Of a stretch of 64,000 bases of DNA, positions 12,398 to 23,115 are shown in pieces. The stretch is from Luzula sylvatica (taxonomy: Eukaryota; Streptophyta; Magnoliopsida; Poales; Juncaceae). The translations under genes were made by a program, and so were the position numbers. The notes under the pieces are model-generated. The model did no database searches and was not told where the DNA came from. It saw nothing but the letters and a program-made list of their open reading frames with translations. Positions within the stretch are counted from its first letter, which is position 1, and each line of letters starts with the position of its first letter. The stretch spans positions 11,418,001-11,482,000 of the forward strand of contig OX326958.1 in the NCBI GenBank assembly GCA_946800325.1, written 5' to 3'.

Positions 12398-12676
12398 CTA
12401 GTCCTTGCCTCAAATCCATGAGCAGCCACATCAATGGCAACCAAAATAGGGACACGTCCATCACGAAACTGCTTAAGAACATGGGTCCCGCTCAGGCTGA
12501 AGCTTATTCCCATGAATGGCCAATGCACCAAAAAACCATCCAATATCCTTCACAAGCTGATTGCACATCCTCTTCATAGTGCAGAACAAAATCGTCTTTG
12601 GTCCTCTTTCTTGATTTCTCAATATATGTTCCAACCGCCTTTACTTCTCCATTTGCGGCACCATCTCCACGTACTT
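12398..12676 (-). pseudogene. DEAD-box RNA helicase fragment (RH14/RH46/RH40-like), captured
   Basis: Read on the minus strand, it gives in order KYVEMVPQMEK, RRLEHILRNQ, KTILFCTMKRMCNQLVKDIG, GALAIHGNKLQPERD, VLKQFRDGRVPILVAIDVAA and HGFEAR. This is the C-terminal RecA domain of plant DEAD-box helicases: the FCSTK-like strand (motif IV), the HG.K..ERD block (IVa) and the VATDVAARG motif V, here IDVAAHG. It is broken by an in-frame TAA after QMEK and by a one-base shift between ERD and VLKQ. The family's motif V Thr and Arg are also changed. Only one internal stretch of the domain is present, as expected for a transposon-captured fragment. Confidence 0.88.
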
Positions 12677-13476
12677 AGCGATCCATGAAGTGCCTTAATT
12701 ACAAACGTAACAAATAGGCACAAATTAGAAAAAATATTGACTGAAATATCCTTTTGGAGAAATTAGGTATCAAAATTTTGATGGATTTAACAGTATACGA
12801 GTACCAACATGAGATTCGAGAGAAATTGAAATTGAAAGAGTGCAAAAATTACAAATTGTGCCAAAAATTACAGCACAAATCATACAAAAGTTGAAAATCG
12901 AAGCTAAATATACTCGAGAGAGTAAATATAGAAACTGAAATTACAGATAGATTGCCAACCTTCCAGTTCGTCAAAGTCCAATCGCTTCCTTCCTAGTCGT
13001 ACCAGGTCGTGCCGGCCTTTTACTCCGCCAGATCGTCACCGTAGTCGTGCCAGTCTTTCATTGGACCGCGTCACCGAGGCGAGCTTCAGCAGCTTCAGCA
13101 AAGCGATGATTCAGTCGCCAATGTCGCCATGATTCGCCAAAGTCGCCAAGTAACCCAAGTCGCGAGGTTAGTCGCCAGCGTCGCCAACTCGCCATGTTCA
13201 ACGAAGACTTTTGAAGAAGATGCTTCTCGCGTCTAGGTTTGGACCATGGTTTTCTTAACGGGTTTAGGACCAGAGTCTAACGGGTTTGGATTTACATTAA
13301 GGGTAAATTAGTCACTAACTTAATTTTCTGTTAACTTTAACTAATCTGTTAACTTTTGATAAATTTGATATTAGTTAATTTTAAAAGGGATATATATGTA
13401 ATTATCAAATTTTGAGGGATAAGTTTGTTATTTGTATCTTTAAGAAGGATACTGAAGAAATTCCCCCAAAAATTTA

Positions 13477-14107
13477 ATATGAAATTAAGGTTCATACTAA
13501 TTAATGATTAGCTCTAAATATTTAAAAATAAATAATTATGAATTAATCGTTAATCCAAAGCACTAATTATTGAGTTAATCATGAATTACTATTGCGGGGA
13601 AATTATGGAGGAATTTGAGAACGATGACAACGACAAAGCACTGCCACCTCCGGTATGCTACTTCTTACTTCCTAAAAAAGAAATAACTTCTAACTGCTCT
13701 GTTTATATCGAAATAACAATCAAGTTTCGTTAAACAAGCTCACTAATGTACACAGCAAGCCCTTTGAAATGTCTAATCACAACAACAACAACAAATTCTA
13801 AATCACAAATGAAAAGGACAACAGAGCTGGTATTCAATCATAATAACCATGTCCATTCAAAGTCATGCGAATCTATGAACAACAAAACCAAAATTCATTA
13901 GCATAATTACTTGCGATATAAACAAAGCGTTAGGGTCGAATGAGAATCTAACCATCTACCTTCAATCTTGCAATATAAACAGAGCGAATATATGAACAAC
14001 TAAAGAATCTAACCATCTACCTTCAATCTACCAGGTGATGAATCGATTAATGCGGGGAAGGATGTTCTGGATGATGCCCCTCTCGGAGATGGCCGATCAA
14101 GCCTCGT
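13477..14107. other. Intergenic, no gene seen
   Basis: AT-rich sequence between the Mutator-like element and the LINE. There is a small internal repeat of AATCTAACCATCTACCTTC at about 13950 and 14008. No supported feature. Confidence 0.4.
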
Positions 14108-14163
14108 TTGATCTTTTCTTCTCATCTATCTCTTCTATCTTTATTGTTCCAAGTCTATTTTAT

Positions 14164-15618
14164 GTTAATGTTAATGAATCCTATTTCTTCGGTTTCGTGG
14201 AATGTTAGAGGGTTATGGTCGAATGAGAAACGAAATCTCGTACGCGAATCTCTACGAATATCTAATTGTAATCCTGTTTGCCTACAAGAAACTAAATGGA
14301 ACAATCCTAATTCTTTCTTGCTAAAATCTCTTTTGCCTACTGAACTACCCTACTTTCAACCGGCCTCCTCAACGGGTTCAAAAGGTGGACTCCTCACTTC
14401 TTGTTCTCTACTAAATTTTCCCTAAATACACTACTCTCCTCAAACGACGGATCTAAAGTTCTATTATCTAATATATACGGACCAACTGACCCGTCGCTCA
14501 AACATGAATTCATGAATGATTTGGTTCATATTAATCCAAACAATGAATCATGGATTCTTATTGGAGATTTTAACCTTCTACGATCTCCTAATGACACCAC
14601 CTCTTCGAACCCAAATCTCAATCTTATCATAGATTTCAACTCCCTCATTGATGATCTAAATCTCTTTGAACTCCAACTATCAGGCCGACAATTCACATGG
14701 TCTAGTAACGATACTCCCCGACCTTATCAAAGCTTGACAGGGCTTTCTTATCACAGGACTCAGGCCCGGTCCTGAGTTTTCGGAAGCCCGTGACATAATG
14801 TTACGATAATTCGAAATTACAAAATAATATCATTTAAAAAAAAAAATTAAATATAAAACAAAATACATAATAACAAAGTGAGTTCAAAACATTACAAAAC
14901 ACATAACTAACATATTCATTTAAATATCGCTCTTCTCGCATTTTTGGAGGCAAATATATCAATTAAATTTGCATAATCTAATTTTTACGCGAAATCATTT
15001 TTTATTAATTTGATAAATTAGCAGTGGCACGTACACAATACACAAATACACAATTCAATTAACAGAGAGCACATATACACTATAATTTCTCCTGCAGGAC
15101 TTGGTGGTGCAAATTTCTCCTCTAGTCTCAAGGATCTATCTCCCCATGACTACCTCAGACCATGCCCCTCTAATCCTACAAATGAAAAGAATTGGTACTT
15201 CTCACACAAGGCCTCTCAAATTTGAACGGTATTGGCTCAAATATGAGGAGTTGCGGCAAATCCTCGAACCCATTTGGCATAAATCCTCTAATCACTGGGA
15301 TATACATTCTTTTGTTTCTAAGATGAAGGCCTCCAAACTAAGCATCTGCACTTGGGCCAACGAAAAATTCAAAAACATCAATCCAATCCTTTCAACGGCA
15401 AAGGATATCCTCCAATCTTTGGATAGGACGGAAGAAAGTAGGGTCCTCTCAAGCCAAGAATTCACCCAACGGATTGAATTACGAGAGATGGCAACAACGC
15501 ACTTCTGATAGATGGCTCAAATTAGGAGAACATGGCGTACTTTCACAACATGACCCCATATCATAGATTCAAAAACAACATATCCTCTTTGCGGGTCAAC
15601 GATATCCGGATTATGGAA
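14164..15618 (+). pseudogene. LINE (non-LTR retrotransposon) remnant, endonuclease region
   Basis: An L1-like APE endonuclease is readable in pieces: SVSWNVRGLWSNEKRN and VCLQETKWNN at 14180-14310; then, after a one-base shift near 14400, LLSNIYGPTDPSLKHEF and WILIGDFNLLRSP at 14460-14590 and GRQFTWSSNDTPRPYQS to 14735; and after a nested insertion, TTSDHAPLILQM at 15140-15190. The catalytic Asn, Glu, Asp-x-Asn and Ser-Asp-His landmarks are therefore all present. Downstream, after another frameshift near 15500, WLKLGE and YFHNMTPYHRFKNNISSLRV continue the linker to the reverse transcriptase, which is absent: the copy ends near 15618. Frameshifts and truncation make it dead. Confidence 0.85.
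14754..15101. mobile_element. hAT-like non-autonomous insertion inside the LINE
   Basis: The LINE frame stops at the CAGGACT ending at 14760 and resumes at a second CAGGACT at 15095-15101. Between them is a 334-bp AT-rich element beginning CAGGCCCGGTCCTGAG and ending CCTG. The start resembles the CAGGGCCGGCCCTG-like ends of plant hAT elements, and a 7-8 bp duplication fits hAT transposition. Joining the two sides restores the LINE reading (LDRAFLSQDLVVQ), which supports the boundaries. Confidence 0.75.
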
Positions 15619-15715
15619 CCGCATTTAATACTGCAAATTATTATTATTATTATTATTATTATGATACAATAATTATTATTGTTATTAAATAATAATATAA
15701 TAGTAGTAGTGCAAA

Positions 15716-15751
<36 letters not shown>

Positions 15752-15769
15752 TTGCAGTATTAAATGCGG
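15619..15769. repeat. Perfect-armed inverted repeat with ATT microsatellite arms
   Basis: The arm CCGCATTTAATACTGCAAAT, followed by (TTA)n at 15619-15662, is mirrored by (AAT)n then ATTTGCAGTATTAAATGCGG ending at 15769, enclosing a short AT-rich loop. It begins exactly where LINE homology ends. It could be a small foldback element or a palindromic rearrangement at the truncation point; no target duplication is seen. Confidence 0.75.
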
Positions 15770-16696
15770 AATAAGGTAATAACAACAACAACTATTATTA
15801 GTATTATTATAGTTACAACAAAATAATAGTAATAATTATTATTATTATAATAATAATAATATATTTTTCTCAGAGATGATTTTTTATGTTAGTTTGTGAG
15901 GTTGATATAAATAAATATTAAATATAATTTTCTTAATAATATTGGGCCGCTAAATTATATTTATATACATATTGTATTATTATAAAAATAATAATTTTGA
16001 TAAAAATCCGTTGCGATGATGAAGCGACGCTATATTGCTCGCTTAATGCTGACCACTAAATTAAACGTCAAAACGTAGCGCGCGCTACACGCTATTTAAA
16101 ACATTGGTTATAAGTTATGACCACTCTTTTTTTAACAAATTGTGCATAATTCCCAAGGGGACTAAGAAATTTTTTAAATTCATTTCACCTCGTTAAATAT
16201 TAATGCAGAACCTTAAACCCTAAATTTTAAACACCAAAGGTTAAATATTATTTACCTTGCAATCCATGAAAATGAGTAACCATATTTCGATAGAAAAATT
16301 GCACGTGGGTCTAGAATTTCATTTTCTGGACCTAAATATTTGTTCTCTATCGATCTAAAAATACCAACCAAAAAAAGAGAAAAAAAAATTATGAACAAAA
16401 TCATGAGATTTATTAGTAAGTAAAATTAGCAAATATAGAATTAATACAATGGACAAACTCATGGTATTTTAATCATGAAACATTTTGTCATTGTACTAAT
16501 TAAGATAACTGGTCCAATTTAAAACAATTGATTTTAAAAAAAATAAAGACTGAATATTTCATTTTGTTTTCCATTAACTTTATACTGTCCTTTATTACAA
16601 TAGTGCCATTCCACCAAATCCATTCTACACATTATTGCTAAACCTACTAATATCGTGCGACAATATGTGTAGCGAGTAATTCCGACCCGATACTAA
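15770..16696. other. Intergenic, no gene seen
   Basis: ATT-type microsatellite debris continues to about 15870. At 16020-16110 there is a GC-richer patch (AGCGACGCTATATTGCTCGC, later CGTAGCGCGCGCTACACGC) resembling worn transposon ends. It contains the probable 3' flank of the reticulon gene. Confidence 0.4.
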
Positions 16697-19600
16697 TTAA
16701 GCCGCTCTTTTGACCCTCCTTCCTTTCTCTAACTCAAACGAAACGGGTCCGCGTCTTTGTCTATTTTGCAATCCATTACCAAAACTTTGTTTTGTTTTCG
16801 CAGAATTCAATTCTTCTTGTTCTTCTTGTTTCTCGTCTTCTTGTTCCACCAATTCTGCTACCATTTTTTGTTGGTAGTATTTTATCGCCACTACCAACAT
16901 GAACACTACCACGCAAATATAAAATATAATTTAATATTGAATTATTACATGATAATAATATATTTTTACCGGCCCAAACGCGAGCAGTAATAGAGGAAAT
17001 ATTCCAAATTATCGTAAACAGAGCCGCGGCGACGGCTTTCTTATGAGTGCAAGACTCCCATGCATCTCTAAACCTCTCGACCCAAAATTTTCCTAATTTA
17101 ACAACATATAAATCAGGACCCGCTACACGAAGTGCTACACGACGAATCTTCCTCATGTTGCAAATTATTATGGCGACATTGACAGCTAATTGGTTTGTCA
17201 CGTTTATATTAGGTTAAGAGACAAAATTAAAGGGTACTAGAAAGTGATGGCAATTATTGGTTTGGAGACCACTTCTTATATTTTGAGAAAAAAATTAATT
17301 TAAAAATATTTAATATAATGAGTATGTAGAATAATAGGCTTTTATTATTTATTATAGTTTGTAATTTTCTAAAAAAGGCTATTGTTGCATGTGGTAAAGG
17401 CAAAAGGAATCAAAAACTTTCATCATGTTATTTTACCTTGATATTCTACAGCTTTTTATAATATTCTATTCTATTTTATTTTACTGTATGATGTTCTGGC
17501 AAAAAACACAGTAAAAAAATTCCATAAAGTTAAAATTACCATATCTTGCAAGATGGGTGGAATAAGACGAGCAAATTTTTGGAATGGTGAAGACTCCAAA
17601 AAACACTACATTAAATTATATTCATATATTTTTACAAATTTATTTTACAAAATAAATAAATAAATAAATATTGAATGAAAATAAATACCTAATTTGGCAA
17701 GAGTCCAAAGAGTGACGAAATTCCCACACCTCGCCATCGCAAACAAAAGCAACGCCAACTTCGAAAATATACCAAACAATAAATAACTAATAATGTACCA
17801 AAAATACCCTTTCTATCAAGATGAATTTCCAAGGGCAAAATGGTAATTTACAACTTAGTTTTACCTTCATGGTGGTGGCGGGATCGCCGGAGAAGAGAGC
17901 TCGAAGTTTGAGAAGCAATTCATTTAAATAAGGTAATAAAAATCTTAAAAGCCAAATCGCATCTTCTTCTCCTACTAATATACATTCTTCATTATCTTGG
18001 GAATTTTCCGAATTTGCCCCTCTATAAAATTATATTCATTTTACTCTCAATTCCATTGCCAATAATTCATTCTTTTATTAATTTTCTCATTTGTGCATGT
18101 ATTTAAGAAAATGAAAAATATCATATTTTCCCTTTCGAAAATATAACTTGTCATATTTATTTACCCTTTAATTTATCCTAAAAATATCATATTGGATGAA
18201 GGGCAAATATGTAATTTTTACTTTTGGAAGGGTAAATATGTAATTTTAAAAAATAATTACCTTTGAAGAATTGTTTTGTAAGCGAAAATTAGGCCTAGAT
18301 AAGTGAGCCCCATATATGAAGTTGCTGAAATTAAGCTGAAAAAAAGGAGGGGCCAAAATGAAAAAAAAAGTGTAAATTCTATTTGTCAGAAGACAAAGTT
18401 TTAAAAGCAAAGAGCATGGATCGGTCAGCTTTACTTGCAGGATACAGTACTCTCCATGTATAACAAAATGGACTTCTCCCGTTTTACCTGAAATTGAGAT
18501 CTTTGGTGTAGGAAGAGGAGACCAGCATAAAAGTACCCAACCCGAACACAAATGCTGATTTCGATGCGTCTCTCCACATCACCAAATCCACTGGATTTTT
18601 TTTTTTTTTTCATAAAAATTTTCTTAAAAATTTGCAATTAAATTGATAAATAATTGAATGAATTAGAGAATTTATTGTTTTGAAATTTAGCGTACCGATA
18701 TTTTGGAGTCTATCGTGGTTTCGGTTAGTTGTATGGTTAGCGTCCTCGAATTGTACTTCGACTAAAATTCAAAAAAAAAATGTTAAAATGTTTTTTAGAA
18801 ATTGAATTTGAACGAACAAAAAAAATAATTTGAATTTGGGAAGAATGAATTTTATACCGTGAATTGGTTTTTTTGGTTCGGATTTGAATGAACGGCGATG
18901 ATTAATCACTGAACTTGCTTTCTTTTCTAAATCTCATTAAAAGTTTAAAGAATTAGTTTCATAATTACAATAAAAATGTGATTGAATTATAATTCAAAAA
19001 ATAAATGATTAATAGAATACATACCTAGTGTAGATTTTTTGGGGGAGAGTTTAACTGGTTCAGGATTAATTGCTCGATTATCCATCACTGAATCATGTTT
19101 TTTCTCTTCTAAAAAAATCAACACAAAAAAAAGAAAAATTGAATTTATACAGAATAACAGAAAATTTAAATCAGGTATTTGTTGTATTTATATTTAACTC
19201 AAAATTTAAGAAAAGTAATTAATTGCTTCACCTGGAGAAGAATTTGTGGTCTCTGTACTCGTTTCCTCTTTTTCAAACTTATTATCTGAATTTATCTCCT
19301 GCATTTCATTCGCCTGAACTGGCTGTAGCTCTAATTGAAATCGAAACAAAGCCAAATTTTAAAATCATTTTTTTTCAAATTTAACAGCAATTCACAAACT
19401 TGAGAGAAGATAAACTCACCATCATTTATTTCGGCATTTTCTGCATCAATTTCCTTGGGATCTATCTCTTCAACAATACAATCCTCTATCATGGGCGATT
19501 CATGATTCTCATTAACACCCTTCTCCTTCTCCTTCTCCTTCTCCATTTCACAATCCATTTGCTTCTCCACTTCCATTTCGTGGGCTTCGATTTCATTTCC

Positions 19601-19960
19601 ATTTTCAATCAAAAGCACCTCCTTTTTCGAATCTTCGACCTGAATTGTGCGCGAATTTGTAATCTCGGACCGAGATTTTCTCAATTGAATTGGATTTGTC
19701 TCAGTGGATTTCCAGCTCTTTCTCTTCTTTCCTTCTGCTACACTCTCGCTCTGATTTCGCCTTAATTTCCTCAAAACCCTCACTCCTTCTTCGTCATCTT
19801 TACCTTCATTTGCATTCAAAACCTTAACTCCCCCTTTCACTTCATCCATTTTGATTCTCGATTCCCAAATTGAACTAGACGCACTTGCCACATTTCTGGC
19901 TATAATGCCTTTCCTTCTAGGAGTAGTGGCGGTGGAGGTAGTATGATTACTACTCATCAT
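16697..19960 (-). CDS. Reticulon-like protein B (RTNLB17/18/21-type), 12 exons
   Basis: Exons: 19960-19420, 19330-19232, 19108-19025, 18926-18858, 18761-18696, 18590-18488, 18335-18261, 18021-17865, 17758-17689, 17605-17540, 17092-16970, 16905-16697. All introns are GT-AG, phases match throughout, and the sum is 553 aa. Reticulons shape tubular ER by inserting hairpin membrane segments. The N-terminal half (1-286) is hydrophilic and charged, and carries SIWESRIKMDEVKGGVKVLN, the signature of the long-N-terminus plant group that includes RTNLB17, 18 and 21. The reticulon domain starts at about 287 (VDLVMWRDASKSAFVFGLGT), with hydrophobic hairpins up to AARVWA-like ITARVWA and FMLVVAIKYYQQK; the tail is Glu-rich then basic. 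The ATG at 19960 is the first of two tandem Met codons and has no upstream in-frame Met before a CT-rich leader. Choosing the exon-7 acceptor at 18336, not the later AG, restores the family sequence YLGLIFAYKTI. Confidence 0.93.
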
Positions 19961-20144
19961 CTTTCCTTCTCTTCTCTCCAAACTCAAAAACTCTGTTCTT
20001 GATTCTATTACTGTTGTTGGAGCAACGCAATGAGTGAATGGGAGGTGAATTGAACTGCAAGTCTCTCTCTTTTTCTCTCTCGTCTGTGCACTGTTTAACC
20101 TTCCATCTTTTTCTTTTGGGTAGAAGGTGAAAGTGCAATGATGA

Positions 20145-20272
20145 GCTGAGAGAGAAAGAGAGAGAGAGAGAGGAGAGAGATAATGCAATTTAGTGATGAT
20201 GGAGGGGCTTTGATGCAAAATGGAGATGGAATAGTGCACTGAATGAGAGAGAGAGAGAGAGAGAGAGATCTA
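20145..20272 (-). repeat. CT-rich (GA)n tracts in the reticulon leader/promoter
   Basis: Two GA-repeat tracts on the plus strand (about 20149-20182 and 20244-20270) read as CT repeats upstream of the reticulon start codon. CT/GA-rich leaders near transcription starts are common in plants. Confidence 0.75.
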
Positions 20273-20273
20273 T

Positions 20274-23115
20274 TCTAGCTCAAGAGAGAGAAATATTATG
20301 GGGGTTGCTTTGTAAGGAAAAAGACCCATTGATGTATTTTCTATATCCTAATGCTGTGTTTGCTAATGTATGATATGAATTTGTGGCTTGAAAAAATTAT
20401 AAATTTCTGGAGAAAAAAATGGTGAAATAATTTAGCATTTCAATATTTCAGTAATATTATTTTTTTTGGAGAGTCAAACAATTCAATTTTATTATGATAC
20501 AATTTTAATATTATATATTAAAAAAATAGGGGTTTCATCATTAATTGTCCTGTTCGAAATGACACCAATTCATTATGTTGTCTCCAAAAATAAAATTAAA
20601 ATACATGAAAAAATAAAATGTGTATTGGCAGATTATATCATCAATACTTTAACTGATTTAACTTGAAATAATTCTTAATATTTTAGTAAAATCAAGTCAA
20701 ACAATTTAAAAATAAATAAAATCAATATGTATTTTAGGGGATGTAAGATGAAAAAAATAAAGTCAAAGACTTTCCGGATTTGTGATATTTTTTGTCAAGT
20801 CTAGATTATTATCGCCTCAATAAACATGTTTTTAAGTTTTATTCCTCGTACTCAAAAGTCAGTATGGCTCGGTTTTCTTTGAAAAATAAATATCGAATAA
20901 AAATATGAAATAGGAAAGATGACGACATTTTTAATAATACATCAAAATAGTAATAATTTTCTATAATAGAAAATGTAAAAAATTGCTCAAAAATATTTAT
21001 TCAAAATATACAAACAAAACTTGCAAAAATTGTCATAAATATTTTGTAAGATCAATGTGCAAAACATACAAACGAAAAAAAAAGAAAAAAAATGACCAAT
21101 TGAACAGGCAATTTGTCTTCAATTATCATAACTTATCAAGAAACTATAGTGATTTCAGTGTTTTTGAAAATCGCAATATAAATAATTTTCCGTATTCACA
21201 CAAGCAAAATAAAAACTATATTTAGTTATCAAAAATTAAGACCAGATATTGTTGAAATAAGAACTAAACTAAGAAATGAAATGGTGGACTCACTAGCTAA
21301 ATAAAAGAAAAGAAAAAATAAACTCACCAGTACTAACGAGGCCCGTGGGAGAGAAATCGATAATACTGACAAAAAAAATTACGAGATGAGAAATCGAGAT
21401 GAAAATTGTCAATCATGAATGAAAAGAGAACGAAAATGAGAGACGATTGAGAAAAATATCCAAACGCGCGGATCAATTGAAAGCATTCTCCTCAGTGAAT
21501 TTTTTTCTTCTGATTTATGCAAATGTTTGGACTTCTCACTTTTCATAGACTATCCACGGGCTTGTCCTTGGACATGACATAATTACAATATATTTTTTAT
21601 TTTTTTTTGAAATCGTGACTTTTCTCGATTATTTAATAGTTTTTTTTACATACGATCTTTTTAACTCGTATGCGGTTTAAGTTGATTATTAAATTTAAAC
21701 TAATTGAATAATAACAATATAAATGACTACTTCTGATTGCCATACTAGATCCATACACAAGGATTACATGATGTATTCAAGCATGTCAACTGAGTGTCAC
21801 ACTGGATCGAAATCAAGGGCATTTTGCATGGTGGTGACAGGTGGAAGGAGCACCGATGAGAGACACCCGTCATGGGGTCTTCCATGTGTTATTTATTTTT
21901 TTTCTCCCTTCATTATTTTTACAACAAAATTGCACCTCCTAAATATTCACATAATGTATTCACCAATCAATAAAAATATTGATAGCATATGTATAGAAAA
22001 ATTCATTAACAAAGTACTTGTTATTTATGTCCATATCACTCACTTATTTCAATATTATATAAATTGGACAACAAATTTTAACTACCAAAAATATATGACC
22101 TCATGACAAGGTCCATAATTAGGTAGCTATTAGGGTATTAGGGGATTAGGTTAACATGTGAAATTACAGTGAGGAGATTGTACCTTTTATGGTGGTCACA
22201 AATTATTGGTTCCCTATGTTAAAAACAAGAACAATTCCTCTTTCTTTCACAGCCTTTTCTTTAATGGGTACAATTTCATATTTACCCCTCAAAAGGCTGA
22301 AAACATTAATATTATCATAAATGCCCCTGCATGTAAAAGTAGCATTAATATATATCCGGACGAGATCCCAATGGGTAACTTCACTTGCAGTTTAAGATAC
22401 GTGATATATATAATTCCTAGTGACTAGTGTGCATACATTTTATCCGTACTTAATAAATAATGAAAATAAAGGTTTGATATTAATATATTAATACAAAATA
22501 AATAAGATATGATTGGTAGATAAGGGTAGCTCACTACTATAGTGGAATAATATTTTAATAAAATGAATCAAAGATTCATATATAGTTTTATCAGTACTAA
22601 CAAACTTAGTTAATGATGACTAAGCTTTCAAGTATACTTTATTTCATTTTCTTAATTCAATTAGTTGAACCTGCTCTATCATGATAAAACAAAATAGTGT
22701 TTCTTTTCTTTTCTTTTTTACAAAAAAAAATGATTTTCTATTAAAAGTAAAGTATAAGAATGCAAAATAAAATGTGTTGAGTCTATAAAGAATATAACTA
22801 ATTTCACAACAAAACCTACACGAATTCATGTTAGATCTGTACATTTTGTCACCCAATATATTTGTCCCGCTAATTTGGGTCCAAATTTCAACCTGCATTT
22901 CGAATTTCAAACAAAAAATAATTAAACAAAATATTCGGCAGAATAAAACAAAATAAAATAATAATAAATAAATTACTGAGAAATGTACCTTTAATTAGCG
23001 AGCGAATTGGGCTCGTTTCATCATTAGTCCCGTATCTATAATCTAAAAAAAACTACTAAATAAACCCATAAAAAATAAAAAATAAAAACTTTAGCGGAAT
23101 AAAGAATTCAGATTC
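20274..23115. other. Intergenic, AT-rich, no gene seen
   Basis: About 2.8 kb with only short uninformative reading frames. It contains the shared promoter side of the reticulon gene and the 3' flank of the formin gene. No RNA gene, transposon end or conserved protein recognised. Confidence 0.5.

Larger units (their letters stand above)
8199..13476. mobile_element. Mutator-like element (Pack-MULE type), 5260 bp plus 9-bp target duplication
   Basis: The 9-mer AAAAATTTA occurs at 8199-8207 and 13468-13476. Between them the termini are inverted repeats: the left end GGGGCAATTTCATCTATATC and the inverse of the right end GGGGGAATTTCTTCAGTATC stay alignable for well over 100 bp, including shared AAATAACA and TTATCCCTC blocks. 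A 9-bp duplication with long inverted termini is the signature of Mutator-like elements. No transposase is visible. Inside are a decayed DEAD-box helicase fragment (12398-12676, minus), GC-rich stretches near both ends (8540-8800 and 12980-13220) that look like captured coding or leader DNA, and a further inverted-terminal element. Non-autonomous. The termini are diverged, so the insertion is not very recent. Confidence 0.85.

Noticed and set aside
17093..17201. Continuation of reticulon exon 11 upstream as a longer exon (MTNQLAVNV...)
   Set aside because: That sequence is intronic: a separate exon at 17605-17540 supplies the conserved FTIPKICSSYS segment and joins exon 11 in phase at the AG at 17093.
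18245..18324. Alternative acceptor in the reticulon (SNFIYGAHLSRP reading)
   Set aside because: The upstream AG at 18336 gives the conserved reticulon sequence and keeps phase with exon 8; the alternative breaks it.
21723..22106. 127-codon frame in the reticulon-formin intergenic region
   Set aside because: No recognised motif, mixed composition and AT-rich second half; likely chance.
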